This document shows, piece by piece, positions 24,894 through 33,870 of a stretch of DNA of 56,485 nucleotides. Origin of the DNA: an uncultured Rhodobiaceae bacterium (GTDB taxonomy: Bacteria; Pseudomonadota; Alphaproteobacteria; Parvibaculales; Parvibaculaceae); contig CAJXOU010000011.1 of assembly GCA_913057645.1 (NCBI GenBank), forward strand, positions 1-56,485, read 5' to 3'. The notes beneath the pieces are model-generated. The model saw only the letters and a program-made list of their open reading frames with translations, ran no database searches and was not told the DNA's origin. Numbering within the stretch: the stretch's first letter is position 1; the number at the start of each line of letters is the position of its first letter. Both the position numbers and the translations under genes were made by a program.

Positions 24894-26243
24894 TCAGTGC
24901 GCCCGGGCGAAAAGCCCGTGCGCCAGCACACGCGCGGCGAGCGGCGGCGCCAGGAGCGATGCAGGCGGGCGCAGAAGATGCATTACCTCCAGAAAGCTGT
25001 GGGCGGCGCGGCGATCGCTCCACGAGAGTTCGTGGACCTGTTCGAGGTACCAGTTGGCGAACTTGGTCCAGAGCGGCGGATGCGCGGCGACCGTCGGGTC
25101 CCGGTATTCCTCCGTTGTCGAGATGAGCCAGCACTGGTCCGCGAATTTCGCGTATTCACGCTGAAAGACCGGACCGAAGCCCTTGAGGCTCAGCTTTCCG
25201 CTCTTCCGCCGCCGCGCAACGCAGGTGTCGAGAATGCGTGCGGCGGTGGCTCCCTGTGTCATGCCCTGCGCATAGATCGGATTGAAGGAGCAGGCGGCAT
25301 CGCCGATAACGACGAGACCATCCGGCATGGTGGCGAGCCGTTCGTAGTGACGGCGGAGATTGCCCGGGAAACGATGAAGCCCGGCGGGTGTCAGCGGCTC
25401 GGCGTCGCGGATCGCCTCGTAGATGTCCGGCACGGGGAGCCCGCGCGCAAAGTCGAGGAAGCCTTCGTCGTCGGCCGGCGGATGGTCGCCACGCGAGCCG
25501 ACCAGCGTGACGAGCCAGCGATCGCCCTCGACGGGGATGATGACGCCGAGGCGGGAGTCCGGATAGCGGGGATGCACGATGAGCGAAAGCCAGTCGCGCT
25601 TGCCCGGCGGAATGCGATAGGCACGCGTTGCATAACCGACATCGACGGGAAGCTCCGAAACCTCGACCTCGCCGAAGCCGAGCGCGGCGAGGCGCTGCGG
25701 CGTCTTCGAGTTGCGGCCGGAGGCATCGACAACGAGATCGGCCGTTACCTCCTCGCCCGTCTTCAGGCGCACGCCGCAGACGGCGCCATCCGAGACGAGA
25801 TACGTGTCGATCTCTGCCTTGTCGCGGACGATAGCGTTCGGAAGGTTTTCGACGCGGCGGCGAAGGGTCCATTCAAGGAAGCCCTTGCTCTGGCAGTACA
25901 TGGTGATGCCGCTGTCGAAACGCGCCTTCCAACCGCCCGCATAGAACCAGCGCGTGTCCGCCGCCATGTCGACACGGCGGCCGCCCGCAGCCACCAGTTC
26001 GTCGGTGACGCCCGGAAAATATTCGCTGATGACTTCCTCGCCGCAGCGAAGCAGCAGGTGGACGTGACGCGATTGCGGCACGCCCTTGCGCCATTCCGGC
26101 TCCGCGGGAAGCGTGTCCCGCTCCAGCACCGTCACTTGCGCGAAGTGGCGGGACAATGCCGCTGCCGCAATCAAACCTGTCGTGCTTGCCCCGATCACGA
26201 TCGCGCGCATGGGCGCGACGGCGGATCCGTTTCCGTTCGCCAA
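24894..26243 (-). CDS. FAD-dependent monooxygenase/oxidoreductase (PHBH-fold)
   Basis: 449 residues. The N-terminal dinucleotide motif is VIGASTTGLIAAAALS (residues about 15-30), with LERD at the end of strand 2. The FAD motif GDAACSFNPIYAQGMTQGA lies near residue 330. A central segment resembles p-hydroxybenzoate hydroxylase and geranylgeranyl-reductase relatives. It is the first gene of a four-gene same-strand run with amidohydrolase, SDR and LEH-like genes, 39 nt upstream of the amidohydrolase. It probably performs the first oxygenation or epoxidation step of a catabolic pathway. The substrate is not deducible. Confidence 0.88.
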   Translation of the reverse strand: MANGNGSAVAPMRAIVIGASTTGLIAAAALSRHFAQVTVLERDTLPAEPEWRKGVPQSRHVHLLLRCGEEVISEYFPGVTDELVAAGGRRVDMAADTRWFYAGGWKARFDSGITMYCQSKGFLEWTLRRRVENLPNAIVRDKAEIDTYLVSDGAVCGVRLKTGEEVTADLVVDASGRNSKTPQRLAALGFGEVEVSELPVDVGYATRAYRIPPGKRDWLSLIVHPRYPDSRLGVIIPVEGDRWLVTLVGSRGDHPPADDEGFLDFARGLPVPDIYEAIRDAEPLTPAGLHRFPGNLRRHYERLATMPDGLVVIGDAACSFNPIYAQGMTQGATAARILDTCVARRRKSGKLSLKGFGPVFQREYAKFADQCWLISTTEEYRDPTVAAHPPLWTKFANWYLEQVHELSWSDRRAAHSFLEVMHLLRPPASLLAPPLAARVLAHGLFARAH

Positions 26244-26356
26244 TTTCCTGCCTCCTGTTTTCGTGGGGAGAAGGATCGGCGAAGGACGCGCGGAGCGACA
26301 CTACACGGATGGGGAAACGGGGGCCCTCTTTCGGGGAAAATCCGCAGAAATCCGGA

Positions 26357-26998
26357 CTATTCGATCAGTTGCTGACGGAGCGCGATGGCAACCGCGTGAG
26401 CGCGATCCGACGCGTCGAGCTTGCCGTAGAGGCTCTTCAGATGAGCCTTCACCGTGTCTTCGGTGACCGAGAGCGTGTAGGCGATGACCTTGTTGCTCTG
26501 ACCCTCGGCGAGACATTCGAGAACCTGCAGCTCGCGCGAGGTGAGCGTTGCCTTCTGCCCGGCGGAGCGGGCGTCCTGCGCAAGGCGCCGGAGCAGCGGT
26601 TTCGTGATCTCGGCCTGGAGATATCCCGCGCCCGCATGAACCGCACGGACGGCGCGAAGGAGATCTTCCTTGGAGGCGCTCTTCAGCACATAGCCGCTCG
26701 CCCCGGCATTGGTCGTTTCCCAGACATAGGCCGGGTTGTCGTACATGGTGAAGATGATGATGCCGGTGCGTGGCGCGCTCTTCATGATTTCGCCAATGGC
26801 GGCAAGACCGCCCATACCGGGCATTTTCAGATCGAGCACCACGACATCGGGCCTGAGGCGTTCGATCTCGCCGATGCCCGCGCGCGCATCGCCGCTCTGG
26901 CCGACAACGGCGATATCTTCTTCCGCTTCCAGCATTTCGACCACCGCCTGCCGCAGCACGTGATGGTCATCGATCAGATAGGTGGAGATTTTTTTCAC
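26357..26998 (-). CDS. NarL/FixJ-family response regulator
   Basis: 213 residues. The receiver domain has the acidic pair DD at about 10-11, the phosphorylated D56 in VVLDLKMPG and the conserved Lys in YVLKSAS near 105. The C-terminal LuxR-type helix-turn-helix (TSRELQVLECLAEGQSNK, then TEDTVKAHLKSLYGKL) lies at about 148-205. It starts with GTG preceded by GGGGGAGG and overlaps the end of the histidine kinase gene by 32 nt, so the two are a cognate pair. It is the last gene of the sulfatase operon. Confidence 0.95.
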   Translation of the reverse strand: MKKISTYLIDDHHVLRQAVVEMLEAEEDIAVVGQSGDARAGIGEIERLRPDVVVLDLKMPGMGGLAAIGEIMKSAPRTGIIIFTMYDNPAYVWETTNAGASGYVLKSASKEDLLRAVRAVHAGAGYLQAEITKPLLRRLAQDARSAGQKATLTSRELQVLECLAEGQSNKVIAYTLSVTEDTVKAHLKSLYGKLDASDRAHAVAIALRQQLIE

Positions 26999-28205
26999 GA
27001 CCCGCCTCCCCCGGCACCGTGACAACAAGCGCCGTACCCTGCGCCGGTGCGCTCGATACTGCAAGCGTTCCGCCGAGCGCCTCTGCGCGCTCGCGCATGG
27101 TGAGAAGACCGAAATGGCCAGGACGGGCAAGCGCCGGATCGAAGCCGCAACCGTTGTCCTCGATGCTAAGACGCGCACCGCCGCCCGGCTCCGGCGTCAA
27201 CGCGATCGAAACCTGCGAGGCCTTTGCGTGCTTGCGGATATTGAGCAGCGCTTCCTGCAGGATGCGAAACAGCATCGCGTCCGTCAAGGAACGCCAGTGG
27301 CGCAGCTCCGGCGCAATATCGAGCGAGATCGTGAACGGTGCGCTCTCTCGCTGTGCGGCGACATATTCCTCCATTGCGACGGCGATGCCGAGATCGTCGA
27401 GCACGGTCGGATGCAGCTCGTTCATCAGAGCGCGGATGTCACGAGACATCCCGTCGACGGTGTCGCTGAGCGCGCGATCCTGCGCCCGGTCTGCGCCCTG
27501 ACGGAGCGCGAAGAGATGACCGCTCATGCGGTCGTGAAGATCGCCCGCCATGAGGCGCCGTTCCTCTTCCTGCGTGCGGATCAGGCGACGGAGAAGCGAG
27601 CGGGCACGATCCCGCGCGAAGCTCAATGCACGGGCCCGGTCGAGCGCGAGGTCGAGGTTTTCCTGCGCCCAGCGCGCGAGCAGAACACCGAGCGCTGCTG
27701 AAAAGGCGAGATAGAAGATGCCTATGGCAAGTGCCGATAGCCCCGGCGACTCGACCGGCGCTACGAGATAGAGGAAGACGGCAAGAAATATCGTGAGGAC
27801 GAGAAGACCCAGCGTCTCGTGCCAGCCGAAGCGGAAGGCGGCGGCAAGAAGCGTGAAATAGTAGAAGGGAAAGAAAGGAGACGAGAGACCACCGGTAACG
27901 ATGCACATGAGCGTGACCAGAACGGGGTCGCCGACGGTCGTCATGCGGGCGCTCGAGAGGATCGACCCAGCGCCTGCGATGCGCCAATGCGCGAAGGCGG
28001 TGTAGGCAAGACCGCCGGCAAAGATGAGCCAGGGCCAGGAGATATCCGCCGCCAATCCGCGCGAGAGAATGAAGGCCCAGCCGATCATGCCGAGCCAGCG
28101 TAGCCACACGATCTCCCTCTCGGCCTTTCGCAAATGGCCGAGGACGGCACGTTCCAGCGTTGTGTCGGCGGCTGGCTTATCGCCGGATGCAATGTCGGCG
28201 CTCAT
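26967..28205 (-). CDS. NarX-type membrane sensor histidine kinase
   Basis: 412 residues. The N-terminal half has five or six hydrophobic segments (about 30-185) without a large periplasmic domain. A HisKA_3 dimerisation domain with phospho-acceptor H224 in GDLHDRMSG follows, then a HATPase domain with N-box NIRKHAKAS and a DNGCGF G-box near 360. I chose the ATG at 28205 although its ribosome site is weak; the open frame continues upstream to 28322 but would overlap the formylglycine enzyme gene. The gene follows that gene by 40 nt, so it may sense a sulfatase product or a membrane condition linked to it. Confidence 0.92.
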   Translation of the reverse strand: MSADIASGDKPAADTTLERAVLGHLRKAEREIVWLRWLGMIGWAFILSRGLAADISWPWLIFAGGLAYTAFAHWRIAGAGSILSSARMTTVGDPVLVTLMCIVTGGLSSPFFPFYYFTLLAAAFRFGWHETLGLLVLTIFLAVFLYLVAPVESPGLSALAIGIFYLAFSAALGVLLARWAQENLDLALDRARALSFARDRARSLLRRLIRTQEEERRLMAGDLHDRMSGHLFALRQGADRAQDRALSDTVDGMSRDIRALMNELHPTVLDDLGIAVAMEEYVAAQRESAPFTISLDIAPELRHWRSLTDAMLFRILQEALLNIRKHAKASQVSIALTPEPGGGARLSIEDNGCGFDPALARPGHFGLLTMRERAEALGGTLAVSSAPAQGTALVVTVPGEAGREKNLHLSDR

Positions 28206-28245
28206 GGGCGCTAGTGAGCCGCGAACCGGACGGGACGTCAAGCCA

Positions 28246-29214
28246 TCAGGAAGAGGGGGAAAGAACCGTGCGGAAACCGAGATGCGTGGTGGCAAGGTCG
28301 GCTTCCTGCGGCTGACGGGCACCCGGCCTGTAGCGCAGGCAGTAGGAGGGCGCGCAGAGCCACGAACCGCCCTTGATGACGCGGGAGCCGGGCGCGCCTT
28401 CGTATTCGTCCGATGTCCATTCCCAGAGATTGCCGATCAGATCGTAAAGGCCGAGTGCATTTGGCTCGAAGCAGCCGACGGGCGCTATGCCGACGAAACC
28501 GTCTTCGGCCTGATTGACGACCGGAAAGAGACCCTGCCACGTGTTCGCTTCGCCCGGTTGTGTACGGTCCTGCGGGACTTCGGGCTTGCGCTCGCGCGCC
28601 GCCCATTCCCATTGCGCTTCTGTCGGAAGCGACCTTCCCTTCCATTCTGCGTAAGCGAGGGCATCCTCATGGGCGATGGCGGTGACCGGAAAGTTCTCCT
28701 TGCCGTCGATAGATGTATCGGGGCCGCCGGGATGACGCCAGTTGGCACCCGGAATGTATTGCCACCATTGCGAGATATCGCCGGTACCGCGCACGTCGTT
28801 CGGCATGACGAAGACGACGGCCCCGGGCTTGCGCATGTCGAGCGGCAGGTTCGGATGGCGCTCGATGTCGACCGGGCGCTCGGCGACGGTGACATATCCA
28901 GTGTCGGCGACGAAGGCGGCGAATTCAGCGTTCGTCACCTCCGTGCGATCCATCCAGAAGCCTTCCACCTCAACGTCGTGCAGCAAGGTTTCTTCGGGAT
29001 AGAACGTGCCGCCCATGGTGAAGCGACCGCCCTCGACCCAGACCATGCCGGGATACGGAGCGGACGGATCTCCCGCCGCCAGATCGCAGTGACGGCGGTC
29101 GGCTTCGGCGAGGCGTGCGGTATCGCGACCAGTGCGCGACCACAGGCTCGCCGCCGTTGCGGCAACGGCGGCAAGCCCTATCGCTACAATCAGAACAAAC
29201 CAGCGCCTGCTCAT
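28246..29214 (-). CDS. Formylglycine-generating enzyme (sulfatase maturase), membrane-exported form
   Basis: 322 residues. An N-terminal signal or anchor (residues about 5-25) is followed by an FGE-sulfatase domain: MVWVEGGRFTMGG near 57, EVTNAEFAAFV near 93, LPTEAQWEWAAR near 198 and GNLWEWTSD near 265. The two copper-binding, catalytic cysteines C287 and C292 are present in GGSWLCAPSYCLRYRPGAR, which marks a true aerobic FGE rather than a paralogue. It oxidises the sulfatase active-site Cys to formylglycine with O2. It lies 18 nt after the sulfatase gene and is its likely partner. The N-terminal segment suggests it acts outside the cytoplasm. Confidence 0.94.
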   Translation of the reverse strand: MSRRWFVLIVAIGLAAVAATAASLWSRTGRDTARLAEADRRHCDLAAGDPSAPYPGMVWVEGGRFTMGGTFYPEETLLHDVEVEGFWMDRTEVTNAEFAAFVADTGYVTVAERPVDIERHPNLPLDMRKPGAVVFVMPNDVRGTGDISQWWQYIPGANWRHPGGPDTSIDGKENFPVTAIAHEDALAYAEWKGRSLPTEAQWEWAARERKPEVPQDRTQPGEANTWQGLFPVVNQAEDGFVGIAPVGCFEPNALGLYDLIGNLWEWTSDEYEGAPGSRVIKGGSWLCAPSYCLRYRPGARQPQEADLATTHLGFRTVLSPSS

Positions 29215-29232
29215 CGCGTTTCCATCAGATCG

Positions 29233-30879
29233 TCAGTTCGCCCAGTAGACATACTCATCCTCGGGCCCGCGCGGCGCGCCGCCGAGCGGGCGATCAATCA
29301 TCATCGGCGCCTCGACAAGGGATGGCCATATCGGCGGCGCCTGTTCGCCGTCGATCTCCTCCAGAACGGCCATCATTTCGCCGAGCTTTTCAGGATTCTT
29401 CTCGGCGAGATTCTTCTGCTCGGTCGGATCCTGCGCGAGGTGGAAGAGCCAGGCCTTCTCGGGACGCTCCGCGACCTGAAGCTTCCATCCGCCCTTGATG
29501 AGCGTTCTGTAGTGACCGGAGCGGAAGAAGAGCGGACGGTCGACGACGCCGGCTCCATCGACATACCGCATCAGGTCGATGCCGTCATAGACGCGGTCCT
29601 GCGGCAACGCGGCGCCCGCAGCGGCAGCGGCCGTCGCGAAGATGTCGACATGGGCGGCTATACGCTCGCTCCGCGTTCCGGCTTCGATGCGGGACGGCCA
29701 CTGCATGAAGAAAGGCACATGGATGCCGCCTTCGAAGAAGGTCGCCTTCCAGCCTCGATAGGGTTCGTTGATGTCCGGCAGGCCGACATAGTTGGCACCG
29801 CCATTATCGCTGGTGAAGATCACGATGGTGTTTTCATCGAGGCCCTGCGCCTTCAACTCATCGAGCACCTTGCCAACACCACGGTCGAGCGCGACGATCA
29901 TCGCGGCGTAGGTGCGCAGGGTGTGGTCCTCGATATGCGATAGTGCGTCATAGTCGGACTTCAGCGCCTGAAGCGGTGTGTGAACCGCGTTGTAGGAAAG
30001 ATACATGAAGAAGGGACGGTTCCGGTTTGCCTGGATCGCCTCCACGGCTTCATTCGTCAGATAGTCCGTCATGTATTCAGAGGGCTCGAAGCGGTCGCCG
30101 CCATTGAACTGGACGGCGAAAGGCAGATTGGCCCAGAGAAACTTGTCAATGGGGTCGAAGTCCTGGACGGAGTTCACGACGTTCGGGTCATTCTTCGGCA
30201 GGAAGAGCGAGGCGCCGGGCATGAAGCCGAGGGCTTCGTCGAAGCCGCGCGTTTCGGGGCGCGTTGTATCGGTGCCGCCGAGATGCCATTTGCCGAGCAT
30301 CAGCGTCTGGTAGCCCTGCTCCTTCAGCATCTTCGAGATATAGATTTCGTCAAGCGGCACACTCATCTCGTCGACGGGCGGCGCATCCTTCTCGCGTTCC
30401 TCGAAATAGACCGCGCCATTGTCCGCGAAGGTCGCGATGGTTTCCGCGAACTGGGGCGGCGCCGGCGTGAACTCGAAGCCGAAACGGGTCGCATACCGCC
30501 CCGTCATGATGGCGGCGCGCGAGGGCGCGCAGGTCGCATTGCCGGAGTAGCCATTCACGAAGGTAACGCCGTTCTTCGCGATGGAGTCGATGTTCGGAGT
30601 AGGAACGCCCGCAATCCCTCCGCCGCCGAAGGAGAGATCGTTGAAGCCGAGATCGTCGGCGAGGATCACCACGATGTTCGGCGCGCGCTCGGCAACCGGC
30701 ACGGCAGGTTCTTCAGGCCCCTGCTCCCATGTCACTTCGCGGTTCGGCTGAACGGGATCGCGCAGTTCCTGAAGAATACCGGGGAGGTAATACCAGTAGC
30801 GGCTGAACAGGATCGTGCCTACGGCGACCACGACAACAAGCCCGGCAATGACCACCAGGCCGCGTTTCCCGATCTTCAT
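29233..30879 (-). CDS. Membrane-anchored arylsulfatase
   Basis: 548 residues. One N-terminal membrane segment (about 7-27) is followed by a sulfatase domain starting NIVVILADDLGFNDL near 69. The formylglycine site C117-A-P-S-R lies in CAPSRAAIMTGRYATRFG, with a Cys-type signature and therefore FGE-dependent. Further on are LGKWHLGG near 195 and TSDNGG near 360, which supply metal and sulfate ligands. It hydrolyses sulfate esters in the periplasm. GGGGAGGAAGAGG precedes the ATG. It is the first gene of the sulfatase-FGE-kinase-regulator run. The substrate is unknown. Confidence 0.94.
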   Translation of the reverse strand: MKIGKRGLVVIAGLVVVVAVGTILFSRYWYYLPGILQELRDPVQPNREVTWEQGPEEPAVPVAERAPNIVVILADDLGFNDLSFGGGGIAGVPTPNIDSIAKNGVTFVNGYSGNATCAPSRAAIMTGRYATRFGFEFTPAPPQFAETIATFADNGAVYFEEREKDAPPVDEMSVPLDEIYISKMLKEQGYQTLMLGKWHLGGTDTTRPETRGFDEALGFMPGASLFLPKNDPNVVNSVQDFDPIDKFLWANLPFAVQFNGGDRFEPSEYMTDYLTNEAVEAIQANRNRPFFMYLSYNAVHTPLQALKSDYDALSHIEDHTLRTYAAMIVALDRGVGKVLDELKAQGLDENTIVIFTSDNGGANYVGLPDINEPYRGWKATFFEGGIHVPFFMQWPSRIEAGTRSERIAAHVDIFATAAAAAGAALPQDRVYDGIDLMRYVDGAGVVDRPLFFRSGHYRTLIKGGWKLQVAERPEKAWLFHLAQDPTEQKNLAEKNPEKLGEMMAVLEEIDGEQAPPIWPSLVEAPMMIDRPLGGAPRGPEDEYVYWAN

Positions 30880-30898
30880 CCCTCTTCCTCCCCAAAGT

Positions 30899-30919
30899 TT
30901 TTAATGTATCTCATTAAAA
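30899..30919. promoter_or_regulatory. AT-rich palindrome before the sulfatase operon (candidate operator)
   Basis: Perfect 8-bp arms TTTTAATG / CATTAAAA separated by 5 nt, 20 nt upstream of the sulfatase start codon and next to its ribosome site. The surrounding DNA is GC-rich, so this AT-rich symmetrical site stands out. It could bind the operon's NarL-type regulator or another repressor. An RNA hairpin in the leader is the alternative. Confidence 0.5.
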
Positions 30920-30986
30920 TAGAAGAGGTGCAGGAGCCGCACAAGGTGAAACACCCGGAATTCCGTCAGGCGAAACTGTGCAGGTT

Positions 30987-31877
30987 TCAGACCGCCGGCC
31001 GGGCCTCACCGCTTCCGCGGCGCGTGCTCCGGAAACGGCGCTCTGCCGAAGGATCGCTATTCACGAAAGGGCGGCGGGCCGGTGCCTCATCCAGAAAGCC
31101 ACGAATGAGCGGAAGCACTTCCTTCGCCCGGGAGACAAGGAAGAGGTGCCCGCCGGGCACGATTTCGAGACGCGCGCCGGGGATCAGGGAGGCCAGGAAC
31201 CGTCCGTTGACATGCGGCACGATCTGATCGTTCTCGCCTGCGAGGATCAGTGTCTGCGGCTTCAGGAAAGGCAGGAAGGGAACGCTCGTCCAGCCCATGC
31301 CGGCGAGCAACTGGTAGAAATACCCCCGGAAGCTCGGCGCGCGGAGGCGCTTCGCATGTCCATCCGCGCCATCCGCCTCGTCGCCATAGAGCATCTCGAA
31401 ATGCTCCAGCATGTAGGCGGGGTTCATATAGCGCTTCGGATGCGCGAGCTTCGCGAGGGCGGCAGGTTTGCCGGGCACCATGAAGAAGCCGGCCGATGTT
31501 GCCGCGAGGATGAGGCGGTGAACGCGGGAACCGAACTGGAAGGCGAATTGCTGCGCCATCGCCCCGCCCCAGGAAACACCCATGACATCGACTTCGCCGT
31601 AGCCGAGTTCGTCGAGAATACCCGCCGCCATGCGGGCGAACTGCCAGGGACGATAGGGAAAGGCGGCAGATGGCGAGCCGCCGACGCCGGGCGCATCGAA
31701 AGCGATCACGTCACGATCCGTGAATTCCTCCGCTAACGGCGCAATCAACTCGATATTGGCGCCGATGCCATTGAAGAAAAGCAACGGGCGATGAGGCCCC
31801 TTGCCTTCCCAAACCGCGGTTCGAAGTATGTTCGATCCCACCCTAATGTCGCGGTATCGGGGTTTTCCACTATTCAT
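30987..31877 (-). CDS. phaZ: Medium-chain-length PHA depolymerase (alpha/beta hydrolase)
   Basis: 296 residues of the alpha/beta-hydrolase fold. LLFFNGIGANIELI near 32 forms the oxyanion region. The nucleophile S102 is in GVSWGGAMAQQFA, an Asp lies near 218 in LAGENDQIVP, and a His near 243 in GGHLFLV. The text around these is very close to Pseudomonas PhaZ as I recall it (NGIGANLEL, GVSWGGALAQQFA, ATSAG..MVPGKP). It degrades intracellular polyhydroxyalkanoate granules. The C-terminal 30 residues are Arg-rich and extend beyond the usual 283 residues. It lies 36 nt after phaC, as in the Pseudomonas phaC1-phaZ arrangement. Confidence 0.93.
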   Translation of the reverse strand: MNSGKPRYRDIRVGSNILRTAVWEGKGPHRPLLFFNGIGANIELIAPLAEEFTDRDVIAFDAPGVGGSPSAAFPYRPWQFARMAAGILDELGYGEVDVMGVSWGGAMAQQFAFQFGSRVHRLILAATSAGFFMVPGKPAALAKLAHPKRYMNPAYMLEHFEMLYGDEADGADGHAKRLRAPSFRGYFYQLLAGMGWTSVPFLPFLKPQTLILAGENDQIVPHVNGRFLASLIPGARLEIVPGGHLFLVSRAKEVLPLIRGFLDEAPARRPFVNSDPSAERRFRSTRRGSGEARPAV

Positions 31878-31913
31878 TCAGAGCACCGGCCTTTCGACTC
31901 ACACACGTTTGCC

Positions 31914-33608
31914 TCAGCCTAATACATAGGTGCCCGGAGCGGCATCCATAGGCTTGTATTTGCGTGAACCGAGCTTTTTCGGCGCGGGCTGCGTCTCGCC
32001 GGAGCGCTGATCCAGCCATTTTGCCCAGCGTTCCCACCAGGATCCATGAACTTCCGAAGCCCCGGCTGCCCACTCGTCCGCCGTGGCCGGGAGGCTGTCA
32101 TTGGCGAAATATTTCGCCTTCGGATTGCCGGGCGGGTTCAGAATCGCCTGGATATGGCCGCTGTTCGAGAGGACGAATTCGCGCTTGCCACCGAGCATTT
32201 GCGTCGTCCGGTAGCAGGCCTTCCACGGCGTGATGTGATCCGTCACACCGCCGACGATGAAGGCGTCAATGTCCACCTTGCCGAGATCAATCGGTTCTCC
32301 GAGAATCATCTCCTTGCCGGGGTTGGCGAAGGGCTGCGTCTCGTAGAGCGAAAGATAGTCGGAATGCAGCGCAGCCGTCAGGTTGGTCGAATCGTTGTTC
32401 CAGTAGAGTACATCGAAGGCAGGTGGCTTCTGTCCGTGCAGATAATTGTTCACAACGTAGTTCCAGACGAGATCATTCGGTCTCAACCACGCAAAGACAC
32501 GTGAGAGGTCCGATCCCGCAAGTACGCCTTTCTTGGCCGATCGTTTTCGTGCCATCTCGATGCCGCGTTTCGTGACCAGCACGCCGACATCGCTGTCTTC
32601 CATGCGCGGGTCAAGGACGCAGACCCAGAAGGTGACGGAGTTGACCCGCTTGTCGCCTTTGGCGGCGAGGTAGCTCAGGAGCGTTGCCGTGGTGATGCCG
32701 CCCGAGCAGCCGCCGGAGATGTTCACCTTTTCCGAGCCGGTGATGGAGGTCACCACGCCGATCACCTCGACCAGCGCGGAGACGTAGTCCGCAAGCCCCC
32801 AGTCACGATGTTCCGGCCCCGGATTGCGCCAGCTCACGACGAAGACCTGGAAGCCCTGATCGACCAGATAACGCGACATGCTCTTTTCGGGCGTGAGGTC
32901 GAGCACGTAATATTTGTTGATCTGCGGCGGCACGAAGAGCAGCGGCATCGCGCGCACATTGCCGGTCTTCGGCGTGTACTGAAGAAGCTCCAGCATCTCC
33001 GTGCGATAGACGACGGCACCTTCGGTCGTCGCGAGATTTTCGCCGACCTTGAAGGGCGTCTTGTCGACTTGCGAGGGCATGCCGTGATTGTTGCGGAGAT
33101 CGTCGAGCGCATGGCGCAAGCCCTGCACCAGCGACGCGCCGCCGGTGTCGAGGGCGAGCTTCACGGCGGAGGGGTTACCGACGAAGGTGTTCGTGGGCGC
33201 GACCGCATCGATCATGATATCGGCGACGAGCATGGCGCGTCCGTGTTCGACGGGGTCGAGGTCCAGCGACTTGATGAAGTCGTGCATCTCGCCGCGAAAA
33301 GCGAGCCAGCCTTGCATCAGTCGGCGATAAACCGGGCTCTTCTGCCAGGCCGGATCGACAAAGCGGCGATCTTTCGGCTCGGGAGCGAACCTGGCCTCGC
33401 CGCCAACGATGTCCACGACGCTGCGACCGAACGATCCGATATGCTGCATGAAGGTGAATGGCTGACGCGCCGCTCCGCCGAGAATGGAGCCGATCGCGGA
33501 GAGTACGTCCTCACGGCTGATACCGACGATGGGACTCAGCACATTCGGCGTTTCCGCCGCTTCCTCGCCAATGCCCGCGCCGAATTCGTCCTTTTGCCGT
33601 CTCGCCAT
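31914..33608 (-). CDS. phaC: Class II poly(3-hydroxyalkanoate) synthase
   Basis: 564 residues. The PhaC box contains the catalytic C301 (GGCSGGI), with D457 in TDHITPW and H485 in SNSGHIQAILNPPGNPKA completing the triad. The length and segments such as RRFVDPAWQKSP, APTNTF, EGAVVYR, VPPQINKYY and the C-terminal PGTYV are those of class II (medium-chain-length) synthases of Pseudomonas. It polymerises (R)-3-hydroxyacyl-CoA on granules. The ATG at 33608 has GGGGAGG 4 nt upstream; the frame is open to 33815 but without a ribosome site. The adjacent phaZ completes a synthesis/degradation pair. Confidence 0.95.
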   Translation of the reverse strand: MARRQKDEFGAGIGEEAAETPNVLSPIVGISREDVLSAIGSILGGAARQPFTFMQHIGSFGRSVVDIVGGEARFAPEPKDRRFVDPAWQKSPVYRRLMQGWLAFRGEMHDFIKSLDLDPVEHGRAMLVADIMIDAVAPTNTFVGNPSAVKLALDTGGASLVQGLRHALDDLRNNHGMPSQVDKTPFKVGENLATTEGAVVYRTEMLELLQYTPKTGNVRAMPLLFVPPQINKYYVLDLTPEKSMSRYLVDQGFQVFVVSWRNPGPEHRDWGLADYVSALVEVIGVVTSITGSEKVNISGGCSGGITTATLLSYLAAKGDKRVNSVTFWVCVLDPRMEDSDVGVLVTKRGIEMARKRSAKKGVLAGSDLSRVFAWLRPNDLVWNYVVNNYLHGQKPPAFDVLYWNNDSTNLTAALHSDYLSLYETQPFANPGKEMILGEPIDLGKVDIDAFIVGGVTDHITPWKACYRTTQMLGGKREFVLSNSGHIQAILNPPGNPKAKYFANDSLPATADEWAAGASEVHGSWWERWAKWLDQRSGETQPAPKKLGSRKYKPMDAAPGTYVLG

Positions 33609-33870
33609 GAAACCTCCCCTTCTCTCAATATGCGTCCCTCTGCCCTGTTTCCTGCTCTGGCAAGCCTTCCCTCCCCGGAAGGCGCCACCCGGATTGCTGT
33701 TTGACAGCCAAGGCGGAGAGATATGATGCTCCGGGGCGCCGCTGGTCACAAGAGAAGCTTGAAAACTCCTGCATTTCGACTTGGGGATCCGCCAATAAAT
33801 TCCGTGTTTCAACATGGATTTCCGGCATACTTAACCCTCACATCGAGAACAGCCTGCTTTCCAGGGTCAA

